Shown here piece by piece: positions 34,184 to 42,202 of a DNA stretch of 64,000 nucleotides. The position numbers and the translations under genes were made by a program. The stretch is from the NCBI RefSeq assembly GCF_024171815.1, contig NZ_JAMTCJ010000001.1:744001-808000 (forward strand), given 5' to 3'. Origin of the DNA: Williamsia maris. Lineage in GTDB: Bacteria; Actinomycetota; Actinomycetes; Mycobacteriales; Mycobacteriaceae. The notes beneath the pieces were generated by a model, which was not told the origin of the DNA, made no database searches, and saw nothing but the letters and a program-made list of their open reading frames with translations. Position 1 is the first letter of the stretch; the number at the start of each line of letters is the position of its first letter.

Positions 34184-34205
34184 TAACGCAACACCACTTG
34201 CGTTA
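34184..34205. promoter_or_regulatory. Operator-like palindrome 2 (perfect)
   Basis: TAACGCAA-CACCAC-TTGCGTTA, perfect 8-bp arms with a 6-bp spacer, ending 11 bp before the TetR start codon. With palindrome 1 it forms a tandem TetR-type site that could govern both divergent genes. Confidence 0.7.
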
Positions 34206-34216
34206 GGCTCAGCCGC

Positions 34217-34795
34217 GTGTCCACCCCCTCCGCATCCCACAAACGCGGGAAGGCAGTTCGTGACGGGGTTCTCGCCGCAGCGGTGAATGAGCTGCTCAAC
34301 ACTGGTTTCGACGGTGTGACGATCGCCTCGGTGGCCGAGGCCGCCGGAGTGCATGTGACATCCGTCTACCGACGGTGGCGGACCAAGGAACAGCTCATCA
34401 CCGACGCCCTGCTGAACCACATCGACCCCGCGATCGAGATCCCGGACACCGGAGACCTGCGACGCGACCTCGTCGAGCTGACGAGCAACCTGCACGAGTC
34501 GCTGTCGTCTCCGCAGAGCAAGGCGATGCTGCGGCTGGCGAGCATGCCGCTGGAGATCGACCGCCTCGAGGAGGCCCGCAGACGGGTTCTCGACGCCCGC
34601 ATGGACGCGATGGGCGTCGTTCTCGACCGGGCCGTGGAGCGTGGCGAGATAGACGCCGCGGTCGACCGACGTCTGGCCCTGGAATTCCTGCACGCGCCGA
34701 TCTACACGCGCGTGCTGTTGACGCGCGATCAGGTCGACGAGGCCTATATCGGTGGCCTCGTCGACCTGTTGCTCGACGGTGTACGCGCGCACTGA
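34217..34795 (+). CDS. TetR-family transcriptional regulator
   Basis: A 192-residue TetR protein: helix-turn-helix VTIASVAEAAGVHVTSVYRR followed by RWRTKEQLITDAL and a helical ligand domain. GTG 34217 lies 11 bp after a perfect palindrome, so autoregulation is likely. The divergent adenylate cyclase is the obvious other target. Ligand unknown. Confidence 0.88.
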   Translation: MSTPSASHKRGKAVRDGVLAAAVNELLNTGFDGVTIASVAEAAGVHVTSVYRRWRTKEQLITDALLNHIDPAIEIPDTGDLRRDLVELTSNLHESLSSPQSKAMLRLASMPLEIDRLEEARRRVLDARMDAMGVVLDRAVERGEIDAAVDRRLALEFLHAPIYTRVLLTRDQVDEAYIGGLVDLLLDGVRAH

Positions 34796-34804
34796 CCCAT
34801 CAGA

Positions 34805-34996
34805 TCAGCGTCGCGCCCAGAACTGCGCGAGCGCAAGGCGATACGCCTCTTCCTGCACGCATCGGCGGTTCTCGCGACGGAGCCGTACCTGCTCTCGCCG
34901 GGCCGCCTGCGACTCGACCGGAGTGTCGCGCCTCCGTCGCAACCGCGTCAGCGAGGCTCCCGCACCCAGGGTCCAGGCGATGGTCGAGGTGGTCAT
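34805..34996 (-). CDS. Small basic hypothetical protein
   Basis: A 63-residue protein, MTTSTIAWTLGAGASLTRLR followed by arginine-rich helical sequence (REQVRLRRENRRCVQEE) and ending FWARR. No family recognised. Support comes from a strong ribosome site, GGAGGAAAG, 2 nt before ATG 34996, and a TAGGTT box further upstream. It is convergent with the TetR gene (9-bp gap). Confidence 0.5.
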   Translation of the reverse strand: MTTSTIAWTLGAGASLTRLRRRRDTPVESQAARREQVRLRRENRRCVQEEAYRLALAQFWARR

Positions 34997-35084
34997 GGCT
35001 TTCCTCCAATCAGTGAGTGTGCGAACTGCTTTCACCGATGAAGGTAGAGAACCTACCCCTGCCCTGTCGCCTGATTTATTGCCC

Positions 35085-35134
35085 TGGAAAACAATTGGCG
35101 CGGCCACCCTCGCGAGTGCGAGGATGGCCGCGCC
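35085..35134 (-). terminator. Intrinsic terminator after yceI
   Basis: On the minus strand, GGCGCGGCCATCCTCGC and its near-perfect complement form a ~17-bp stem (35097-35134) closed by a few bases, followed by AATTGTTTT. It lies 23 bp after the YceI stop. Confidence 0.8.
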
Positions 35135-35156
35135 AGAGTGCGCCTGCGGGTGCGGA

Positions 35157-35705
35157 TCAGGCCTTGTTCGCCTCGATCTCGAGGACGATCTTGATCTTGT
35201 CGCCGACGACGGTTCCGCCGGTCTCCAGCGGCATGTCGATGTCGATGCCGAAGTCCTTGCGGTTCAGCTCGATCGAGGCCTCGAAGCCGGCGACCTCGCC
35301 CTGGCCCATGCCCGGGTTGACGCCGTTGAACTCGAGGTCCAGATCAACGGTCTTGGTGACGCCCTTGAGGGTGAAGTCACCGGTGAGGATGTAGTCGCCG
35401 CCCTTCTTCGCGACCGACTTCGAGGTGAAGGTGGCGGTGGGGTGCTTCTCGGCGTCGAAGAAGTCGCCCGACTTGATGTGGCCGTCACGCTGCTCGTTGT
35501 TGGTGTTGATCGACGTGACGTCGATCTCGGCGGTCACCGAGGGGGTGCCGTCCTCGGCGATGGTGATCGCGCCGGAGAAGGTGTCGAAGGTGCCGCGGAC
35601 CTTGCTCACCATGAGGTGGCGGACCGAGAACGAGATCGCGGAGTGCACCGGATCGATGGTCCAGGTGCCTGCGGACAGTTCGGTGGTGGTGATGGTGTCG
35701 GCCAT
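35157..35705 (-). CDS. YceI-family lipid-binding-fold protein
   Basis: A 182-residue YceI protein: GTWTIDPVHSAISFSVRHLM start, GTFDTFSG, RDGHIKSGDFFDAEKHPTA, and a late GDFTLKGVTKTVDLDLEF. The fold is a lipocalin-like barrel that binds polyprenoids such as ubiquinone precursors. There is no signal peptide, so this one is cytoplasmic. It has its own promoter-like TACAAT box (35791-35786) with palindromes around it and a strong terminator, so it is a single-gene unit. Confidence 0.9.
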   Translation of the reverse strand: MADTITTTELSAGTWTIDPVHSAISFSVRHLMVSKVRGTFDTFSGAITIAEDGTPSVTAEIDVTSINTNNEQRDGHIKSGDFFDAEKHPTATFTSKSVAKKGGDYILTGDFTLKGVTKTVDLDLEFNGVNPGMGQGEVAGFEASIELNRKDFGIDIDMPLETGGTVVGDKIKIVLEIEANKA

Positions 35706-35771
35706 GGGGGTTCTCCTACGGGTTTGGCGGGCGAACCGGGACGGTTCGTGGTGCTTCCACCCACATCTAAC

Positions 35772-35785
35772 CGGACCGCGGTCCG
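35772..35785. promoter_or_regulatory. Palindrome at yceI transcription start
   Basis: CGGACCGCGGTCCG, a perfect 14-bp palindrome directly after the TACAAT -10 box of yceI (minus strand). At that place a bound repressor would block initiation. Regulator unknown. Confidence 0.5.
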
Positions 35786-35805
35786 ATTGTATTCCGGGCC
35801 CCGGG

Positions 35806-35822
35806 AAATTCTTCGAGAATTT
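35806..35822. promoter_or_regulatory. AT-rich palindrome upstream of yceI promoter
   Basis: AAATTCT-TCG-AGAATTT, perfect 7-bp arms, at about the -35 region of the yceI promoter and 14 bp after the NUDIX stop. It stands out in GC-rich surroundings. It could be an operator or part of a NUDIX terminator, though no T-run follows on the minus strand. Confidence 0.4.
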
Positions 35823-35835
35823 TTTACGACGCAGG

Positions 35836-36456
35836 TCAACGCCACGCGAAGACGGGCTGCTCGAGCTCGTCGACCCGCGTGTGCCGGTCCCGGAGAACCA
35901 CCTCGGCGAACTGGTAGATGACCGCCGCGGTCGGTGCGTGCACGAGGGAATCGACGATCGGGAGCTGAATCACCGGACGCGGGGACTCGGGGATGGAGAT
36001 GAACCGCGGCGTGACCGCGACCTCCTGCATCGGGACGAAGAACAGGTGCTCGACCTCGTCGCGACTGGGTGTGGTCTCACGATCGGCGCCGGCCCAGCAG
36101 ACGATCGGGGTGATCACGTACCCCGATCGGGTCGGGTAGTCGTCGAGGCGGCCGAGAACCTCCGAGCGGTCGACCGCGACCCCGATCTCCTCGTGCAGTT
36201 CGCGCAGGGCGGCGGTCTGGACGTCCTCGCCCGGGTCGAGCCGTCCACCGGGCAGCGCGAACTGGCCGGGGTGCTCGCGCATCTTCGACGGGCGCTTGGT
36301 GAGCCAGATGCCGTGGGTCCCCTCGACCGACGTCACCGCGACCGCGACCGCTGCCCGCCGGGAGTCGCCCAGAGCGGCGTCGGTGGGCGTGAACGCGTCG
36401 AGTCGTGCGGTGATCTGTGCGCGGATGCCGGCGTCGTCGGCGGTCAGATCGATCAT
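35836..36456 (-). CDS. NUDIX hydrolase, CoA pyrophosphatase-like
   Basis: A 206-residue protein with a full Nudix box, [20 protein letters not shown] followed by EIGV (catalytic Glu residues present), and the upstream [18 protein letters not shown] region seen in CoA pyrophosphatases. It would hydrolyse CoA or related diphosphates. ATG 36456 gives a family-like length; the frame stays open 67 codons further upstream, so a longer product is possible. It is divergent from an acyl-CoA dehydrogenase, which fits a CoA substrate. Confidence 0.8.
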   Translation of the reverse strand: MIDLTADDAGIRAQITARLDAFTPTDAALGDSRRAAVAVAVTSVEGTHGIWLTKRPSKMREHPGQFALPGGRLDPGEDVQTAALRELHEEIGVAVDRSEVLGRLDDYPTRSGYVITPIVCWAGADRETTPSRDEVEHLFFVPMQEVAVTPRFISIPESPRPVIQLPIVDSLVHAPTAAVIYQFAEVVLRDRHTRVDELEQPVFAWR

Positions 36457-36634
36457 CGCTCCACTGTGCAACGCAGGTCGGTGGTCGCGCTCGGCAGGGT
36501 GCGTCGCCACAACGGTCGACGGCCCGGTCGGGAAATCGTCCCACCATCGGGCGAGACGTTCCCGAGCGATCTGGAACACGTTATTGTCGGATGACCGCGT
36601 GCCGCGCGGATCCCGCCCGCGTGAAAGAGGTCCG

Positions 36635-37846
36635 ATGACGTTCTCCCTTGCCCTCACCGACGATCAGATCCAGTTGCGAGACTGGGCACACGAGTTCGCC
36701 GAGAAGGTCATCCGACCGGCCGCCCCGGAGTACGACGAGAGCGAGTCGACGCCGTGGCCGGTGCTGCAGGAGGCCGCGAAGGCTGGCCTGTACAGCTACG
36801 AGATCATGGCGTCGCTGCGTGAGGACGAGACCGGACAGAGCTTCCCGATCCTGGTCGAGGAGCTGTTCTGGGGTGACGGCGGCATCGGGCTGTCGATCAT
36901 GGGCACCGGCCTCGCCGCGGCCGGCATCGCCGCCGCGGGAACCCTCGAGCAGGTCATCGAGTGGGTCCCGCGCTGCTACGGCACCGAGTCCGAGGTGAAG
37001 GTGGCCGGGTTCTGCTCGTCGGAGCCCGAGGCCGGCTCCGACGTCGCGAACATGCGCACCACCGCCAAGTACGACGAGGCCGCCGACGAGTGGGTCATCT
37101 CCGGCCAGAAGGCCTGGGTCACCAACGGCGGCATCGCCGAGGTCCTCGTCGTGCAGGCCGTCGTCGAGCCCGGGCTGGGCTCACGCGGACAGGCGGCCTT
37201 CGTCCTCACCTCCGACACCGCCGGCATCGCGGCACCGTCCAAGCTGCGCAAGCACGGGCTGCGCGCGTCGAACACCGCCGACATCTTCTTCGACGACGTC
37301 CGCGTCCCCGGCAGCGCGCTGCTGGGCGGCAAGGAGAAGCTGGACGAGAAGATCGCGCGCGCCAAGGAGGGCAAGAAGACCGGCGGCCAGGCCGCCATGG
37401 CGACCTTCGAGCGCACCCGGCCCACCGTGGGCGCGATGGCCGTCGGTATCGCGCGGGCCGCATACGAGTTCGCGTTGGACTACGCCAAGGACCGGGTCGT
37501 GTTCGGCAAGCCGATCATCGAGAACCAGGCCATCTCCTTCATGCTGGCCGACATCGCCACGGAGATCGACGCCGCGCGCCTGTTGGTGCGACGCGCGGCG
37601 TGGATGGGCGCCTCGGGCCAGCCCTTCGCCGCGGCCGAGGGGTCGATGAGCAAGTTGAAGGCGGGTCGGGTCGCGGTCTGGTCCACCGAGCGTGCGATCC
37701 AGATCCTCGGCGGCGTGGGCTACACCCGTGAGTACCCGGTCGAGCGGATGCACCGCGACGCGAAGATCTTCGACATCTTCGAGGGCACCGAGCAGATCCA
37801 GCAGCTCGTCATCGCGCGGTCGATCTCGGGTGTGCGCCTGTCGTAG
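36635..37846 (+). CDS. Acyl-CoA dehydrogenase
   Basis: A 403-residue FAD enzyme of the acyl-CoA dehydrogenase family: [17 protein letters not shown] and [14 protein letters not shown] are the flavin-binding motifs, [15 protein letters not shown] lies mid-chain, and the C-terminal [20 protein letters not shown] with IFEGTEQIQ contains the usual catalytic base region. It introduces the alpha-beta double bond in an acyl-CoA; chain length unknown. ATG 36635 has AGAGG 5 nt upstream. SDR, pterin dehydratase and enoyl-CoA hydratase genes follow on the same strand. Confidence 0.9.
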   Translation: MTFSLALTDDQIQLRDWAHEFAEKVIRPAAPEYDESESTPWPVLQEAAKAGLYSYEIMASLREDETGQSFPILVEELFWGDGGIGLSIMGTGLAAAGIAAAGTLEQVIEWVPRCYGTESEVKVAGFCSSEPEAGSDVANMRTTAKYDEAADEWVISGQKAWVTNGGIAEVLVVQAVVEPGLGSRGQAAFVLTSDTAGIAAPSKLRKHGLRASNTADIFFDDVRVPGSALLGGKEKLDEKIARAKEGKKTGGQAAMATFERTRPTVGAMAVGIARAAYEFALDYAKDRVVFGKPIIENQAISFMLADIATEIDAARLLVRRAAWMGASGQPFAAAEGSMSKLKAGRVAVWSTERAIQILGGVGYTREYPVERMHRDAKIFDIFEGTEQIQQLVIARSISGVRLS

Positions 37847-37916
37847 CCGAGTTGTGGCCCGTCGCAGTTCGCCGACATCCCTGCGACCGGAGACGAGGCC
37901 GGTGCACGATGGCCGG

Positions 37917-38717
37917 ATGACCGCCGCGCACAGCACGACAGACACACACACGCCCACCCGACGAGCGGTGGTGATCGGTGGGGCGTCGGGTCTGGGACGG
38001 GCCATCGCGATCGCCCTCGCGGCCGACGGATGTCGGATCACGGTGGCCGACCGGGATCTCGAGGCCGCGACAGCAGTTGCCGATGCCCTCGGCGACGACG
38101 GGCACGATGCGCAGCCGGTGGACGTGACCGACGAGGCGTCGGTGGCGGCACTGTTCGACGATCACGAGGCACCCGACGTCGTCGTCAACAGCGCAGGCAT
38201 CAGCACCTTCGGACTCATCACCGAGCTCGACGCGGAGCAGTTCCGATCCGTGGTCGACGTCAACCTGACCGGCGGGTTCCTGGTGGTGAAACACGCGGGT
38301 CGACGACTCGCCGACGGCGGCGCGCTGGTGTCGATCACGTCGCTCAACGCACGCCAACCCGCCGTCGGGATGAGCGCGTACTGCTCGGCCAAGGCCGGGT
38401 TGGTGATGCTGACGCAGGTCGGGGCGATGGAACTGGGCGCCCGCGGTATCCGGGTCAACGCGGTGTCCCCCGGTTTCGTACCGACCCCGCTGACCGACCC
38501 GGCCACCGCGGTCCCCGGGGTCGTCGACGACTACCTGGCGAACACGCCACTGGGACGCGTCGGCACACCCGAGGACGTGGCGAACGCGGTGGTCTTCCTC
38601 TGCTCGGCGAACGCGTCGTGGATGACCGGCGAGGTCATCGACCTCAATGGCGGAGCGCATCTGATGCGCTACCCAGACCTCCACGGGCACATCATGGCGT
38701 TGATGGAGCCGCAGTAG
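37917..38717 (+). CDS. SDR-family oxidoreductase
   Basis: A 266-residue classical short-chain dehydrogenase: cofactor loop GGASGLGRAIAIAL, NSAGIS, catalytic SITSLN...YCSAKAGLV, and C-terminal PLGRVGTPEDVANAVVFLCS with GEVIDLNGGAHL. ADRDLE after strand 2 indicates NAD(H) preference. Substrate unknown; position after an acyl-CoA dehydrogenase suggests a 3-hydroxyacyl or related alcohol. The 70-bp gap to the upstream gene leaves room for a separate promoter. Confidence 0.87.
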   Translation: MTAAHSTTDTHTPTRRAVVIGGASGLGRAIAIALAADGCRITVADRDLEAATAVADALGDDGHDAQPVDVTDEASVAALFDDHEAPDVVVNSAGISTFGLITELDAEQFRSVVDVNLTGGFLVVKHAGRRLADGGALVSITSLNARQPAVGMSAYCSAKAGLVMLTQVGAMELGARGIRVNAVSPGFVPTPLTDPATAVPGVVDDYLANTPLGRVGTPEDVANAVVFLCSANASWMTGEVIDLNGGAHLMRYPDLHGHIMALMEPQ

Positions 38718-38747
38718 GAAAGACGGTGCGGCGATAGGTTGGTCCCC

Positions 38748-39413
38748 ATGACCGACCCCCACCTCGTACTGTCCTACCCCGAGGTCCGCGACTCCGACCT
38801 CGACGACTGGCGCTGGCTGGTCGGTGTCCTCCACGCCCGGTTCCGTACCGGCGATCTTGCGACCGGGCTCGAGTTCGCGAGCCTGATCGGCGAGGCCGCC
38901 GAGAAGGCCGATCACCATCCCGATCTCGACCTGTCCTACCCGACGGTGCAGGTGCGGTTGGTCAGCCACGACGTCGGCGGGGTCACCAGCCGTGACGTCG
39001 ACCTCGCCCGCGAGATCAGCGCGATCGCCTCCCGACTCGGGATCGCTGCGGCACCGTCGGAGATCGTCGTGCTCGAGATGGCGCTCGACGTACCGAAAGC
39101 CGCCGACGTCCGCGACTTCTGGGCGGCGCTCCTCGATTACCCGGCACCAGACGACGATGACCAGATCGACGATCCGGAGGGTCGACGCACGGCGCTGTGG
39201 TTCCAGGACTCGCCGGCCGCGTCCGGCGACGTGCAGCAGCGTTTCCACTACGACGTCATCGTGCCGCCCGAGTCTGCTGCCGACCGGATCGGTGCGGCTC
39301 TGGCCGCGGGCGGCACCCTGGTCACCGACCAGTACGCCCCCGCGTTCTGGGTCCTGGCCGACCGCCACGGCAACAAGGCCTGCGTCTGCACATCGGAAGG
39401 GCGCGACGAATGA
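38748..39413 (+). CDS. 4a-hydroxytetrahydrobiopterin dehydratase fused to VOC-like domain
   Basis: A 221-residue fusion. Residues ~10-95 form a pterin-4a-carbinolamine dehydratase: EKADHHPDLDLSYPTVQVRL and SHDVGGVTSRDVDLA carry the active-site histidines. Residues ~105-218 look like a glyoxalase/VOC half (VLEMALDVPKAADVRDFWAA, HYDVIVPPESAADRI, FWVLADRHGNKACV). The dehydratase recycles oxidised tetrahydropterin; the role of the second domain is unknown. ATG 38748 follows TAGGTT by 7 nt (leaderless). Its stop overlaps the enoyl-CoA hydratase start (ATGA). Confidence 0.8.
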   Translation: MTDPHLVLSYPEVRDSDLDDWRWLVGVLHARFRTGDLATGLEFASLIGEAAEKADHHPDLDLSYPTVQVRLVSHDVGGVTSRDVDLAREISAIASRLGIAAAPSEIVVLEMALDVPKAADVRDFWAALLDYPAPDDDDQIDDPEGRRTALWFQDSPAASGDVQQRFHYDVIVPPESAADRIGAALAAGGTLVTDQYAPAFWVLADRHGNKACVCTSEGRDE

Positions 39414-40171
39414 CCGTGCACAGCACCACCGCCGACCGCGTGACCACGATCAGCATCGACCGTCCGGAGGTGCGCAACGCCGTCGACCGGTCGACCGCGC
39501 AGGCGCTCGCCGAGGCGTTCCGAGCCTTCGACGCCGACCCCGGTGCCGACGTCGCCGTCCTGCACGGTGAGGGTGGGACTTTTTGTGCCGGAGCAGATCT
39601 CAAGGCGGTCGGCGCCGGGGACGGTAACCGGGTGGCCGTCGACGGTGACGGTCCGATGGGGATCTCGCGGTTGCGGCAGTCGAAGCCGGTCATCGCCGCG
39701 ATCACCGGCCACGCCGTGGCCGGCGGTCTCGAACTGGCGCTGTGGGCCGACCTCCGCGTGGCCGAGGAGGGCGCGGTGCTCGGCGTGTTCTGCCGACGCT
39801 GGGGCGTCCCCCTGATCGACGGCGGGACCGTCCGCCTGCCGCGGTTGATCGGCGAGAGCCGCGCCATGGACCTGATCCTCACGGGCCGCCCGGTGCAGGC
39901 GCAGGAGGCCTTCGACATCGGACTGGTCAACCGTCTCGCCCCTGCGGGAGAAGCGATCTCGGCTGCGCAGCAACTCGCGAGGGAGCTCACCGCGTTCCCG
40001 CAGCTGTGCATGCGCGGTGACCGCATGTCGATGCTCGAGCAGCACGGTCTCACCGAGGAGCAGGCCATGCTCAACGAGCTTCGCCACGGCGCGACATCGC
40101 TGACCCACGAGACCATCGAAGGGGCAACGCGTTTCGCCGACGGTGCCGGGCGGCACGGTCGGTTCGCCTGA
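39410..40171 (+). CDS. Enoyl-CoA hydratase/isomerase (crotonase family)
   Basis: A 253-residue crotonase: GGTFCAGADLKAVG and GHAVAGGLELALWADLRVA form the CoA and oxyanion-hole regions, and GVPLIDGGTVRLPRLIG follows. The usual first catalytic Glu position reads as part of GLELAL; the second is not the canonical Glu of mitochondrial hydratase, so the exact reaction is open. It overlaps the upstream pterin dehydratase gene by ATGA, hence translational coupling. Confidence 0.85.
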   Translation: MTVHSTTADRVTTISIDRPEVRNAVDRSTAQALAEAFRAFDADPGADVAVLHGEGGTFCAGADLKAVGAGDGNRVAVDGDGPMGISRLRQSKPVIAAITGHAVAGGLELALWADLRVAEEGAVLGVFCRRWGVPLIDGGTVRLPRLIGESRAMDLILTGRPVQAQEAFDIGLVNRLAPAGEAISAAQQLARELTAFPQLCMRGDRMSMLEQHGLTEEQAMLNELRHGATSLTHETIEGATRFADGAGRHGRFA

Positions 40172-40191
40172 TCGAGAAGCGCAACGACGAA

Positions 40192-40220
40192 CGCCGGGAG
40201 TGCGGCAAGCACTCCCGGCG
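40192..40220. terminator. Hairpin between convergent genes
   Basis: CGCCGGGAGTGC (40192-40203) pairs perfectly with GCACTCCCGGCG (40209-40220) around a 5-nt loop. It lies between the enoyl-CoA hydratase and lipase stops. No long T-run follows, so efficiency is uncertain; it could serve both directions. Confidence 0.6.
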
Positions 40221-40243
40221 TCCGTGTCATACTGCGGGGCGGA

Positions 40244-41380
40244 TCAGCCGATGATGAACCCGTTGGGTCGGCAGACCAGCGGCGTCTTGCCACCGTCGAG
40301 GGCGCGCTTGATCAGCGACACCGCACGCGGTGAGTAGGACATCGACACGTGATCGGACTGGTCGAGCGGGCACAGGTCCTGCAGCGTGATGTTCTTGACC
40401 GTCGCGCCCGGGCCGGCCGTCAGGAAGGTCGACTGGGACGGGGTGGTCACCTCGTCACGCAGGGTGCGGATGACCGTGTAGTCGACCCCGGGCACCGTGT
40501 CGCCACCGGCGTTGACCGCGTTGATGACGTCGGATCCGACGACCTGCTGGATGCCGGACACACCGACGGGCAGCTGCGCGAGGCTGAGGACGTCGATCCC
40601 CAGGTTGTTGATCGCACGCCCCAGGTTGCCGATGCCGTCAAGGGTGGTGCCGTGGTGCGTGGCGCCGAGCGTGATCAGCTTCTGGACCTTGGTGGCCCCA
40701 CCGTTGAACTTCATGTACTGCCGGGCCAACAGGCCGCCCTGCGAGTGTCCGACGATGTCGACCTTCGAGGCCCCGGTCTTCGACAGGACGCTGTCGATGA
40801 AGGCCTGCAGCTGGCCACCCGAGCGGGGGATGTCACCGGTGCCGTTGGCGCCGGGGATCAGCGAGATGATGCCGCCACCGCTCTGGATGTTGGTGATGCC
40901 GTAGTTGAACGTGTACGTGCAGTATCCGGCGTTGGTCAGCTCGGGCGAGATCATCGCGAAGTTGTCGTAGGCACTCTCCCAGGTGCCGTGGACCATCACG
41001 ATGGGGCGATCGCCCTGACGCACCTTGCAGTTGTAGTTGTTGGCGCCGGGAGGGGCGACGTCGGGATGCGTGGCCGAGTACGCGAACGCCGGGATGAACC
41101 GGGTCTGCGCCGGTCCGACTCCGGAGGTCTCCCTCGACGTGCTGTTGGTTCCAGCGGGCAGCGAGACCGGGCCGGATGCGGCGGCCGCGTTGGGCGTGAC
41201 CGAACGCTGGTTCGCGGTCGCGCCGGCGGCGGGCGCCTTGACACCGGCCTTGATGTTGGCGGTGAGCTGATCAACCGACGGCGCAGCGGTGGCGGGTCCG
41301 GCGAGAGCGAGTGCCAGCCCGGCCGCGGCCAGGACCGACGCGCAACTCACCGACGCGCGGCGAAGCGAAGACGACTTCAT
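40244..41380 (-). CDS. Secreted alpha/beta-hydrolase lipase
   Basis: A 378-residue exported lipase. The signal peptide (MKSSSLRRASVSCAS, hydrophobic core, cleavage near ATAA|PS) is followed by a ~60-residue low-complexity stretch and a lipase class 2-type domain: oxyanion loop MVHGTWES, nucleophile elbow GHSQGG (Ser), and a candidate catalytic His in DHVSMSYSPRAV. It probably hydrolyses extracellular lipid esters. ATG 41380 is preferred, with AAAGG 8 nt upstream; GTG 41395 is in frame but lies on that ribosome site. Confidence 0.88.
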   Translation of the reverse strand: MKSSSLRRASVSCASVLAAAGLALALAGPATAAPSVDQLTANIKAGVKAPAAGATANQRSVTPNAAAASGPVSLPAGTNSTSRETSGVGPAQTRFIPAFAYSATHPDVAPPGANNYNCKVRQGDRPIVMVHGTWESAYDNFAMISPELTNAGYCTYTFNYGITNIQSGGGIISLIPGANGTGDIPRSGGQLQAFIDSVLSKTGASKVDIVGHSQGGLLARQYMKFNGGATKVQKLITLGATHHGTTLDGIGNLGRAINNLGIDVLSLAQLPVGVSGIQQVVGSDVINAVNAGGDTVPGVDYTVIRTLRDEVTTPSQSTFLTAGPGATVKNITLQDLCPLDQSDHVSMSYSPRAVSLIKRALDGGKTPLVCRPNGFIIG

Positions 41381-41557
41381 GGGTATGCCTTTCACAGGTC
41401 ATGTGTTCAACGGCGTCACGCAGCCATTCCGCGGTCCGCTGCCCGCAAACTAACTTCGCCTCGCTCATGACCGGTAGACCTTCGGCCACATTCGTGTGAT
41501 CTCACCCACAAAAACCGGCAAACTTGTCGCGCAGCACAGTCGTTCCGGCGGAAATCC

Positions 41558-42079
41558 TCAACGCCTGTTGTCAACGCGGAGCAACTGGTTCACCCGATAA
41601 TCGAGCAGTTCTCGCATGACCAACGAGGTGCTGGTGCGCTTGACCCCTTTGATGTCGAGGATCCGGCCGGCGATCCGATACAGGTCGTCGCCGTCCCGGG
41701 CGACCACCTGGATCAACAGATCCGCGCCGCCGCTGAGCCCGACGACCTCGGTGACCTCGTCGATGTCGGCGAGCGCCGCGGCCACGGCACCCAGACGACG
41801 CTGCTTGACGTTGGTCATGACGAACGCCCGCAGCGGATAACCCAACGCCCCCGGGTCGATCCGTCGCTCGAAGGGCAGCACCGCACCCGAGCGGTCCAGC
41901 TTGTTGAGGTGCGCCTGGGCGGTGTTGCGCGAGACCCCGACCTTCTCGGCGAGGGCGATGGTCGTGCCCCGCGGGTCCTCGGACAACGCGAGCAGCAGCC
42001 GCACGTCGACCCCGTCGACGGACGATCCGACGGGCACAGTGCGCACTTCTGCTGCATCATCCGGGCCAGAAGTTGTCAT
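41558..42079 (-). CDS. Lrp/AsnC-family transcriptional regulator
   Basis: A 173-residue Lrp-type regulator: helix-turn-helix TTIALAEKVGVSRNTAQAHL, then an RAM domain (VTEVVGLSGGADLLIQVVARD). It is divergent from the E1-like gene, so that gene is its likely target, with an amino acid or keto acid as effector. ATG 42079 is used. AGTTG-N10-CAACT (42071-42090) overlaps the start region and could be a weak half-site pair. The frame upstream runs on for hundreds of codons antisense to the E1-like gene, which is not coding. Confidence 0.85.
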   Translation of the reverse strand: MTTSGPDDAAEVRTVPVGSSVDGVDVRLLLALSEDPRGTTIALAEKVGVSRNTAQAHLNKLDRSGAVLPFERRIDPGALGYPLRAFVMTNVKQRRLGAVAAALADIDEVTEVVGLSGGADLLIQVVARDGDDLYRIAGRILDIKGVKRTSTSLVMRELLDYRVNQLLRVDNRR

Positions 42080-42202
42080 ACTGCGCAACTCTACGTCGGT
42101 TGATTGCGCACACTTGTCGAGCGTGCTGCACTCGATGGGACAGTGTGCCCAACGAATCGGCCGACAGCGCGACATGTCCGGGCCGCAGGCAGGAGTCGTG
42201 AC

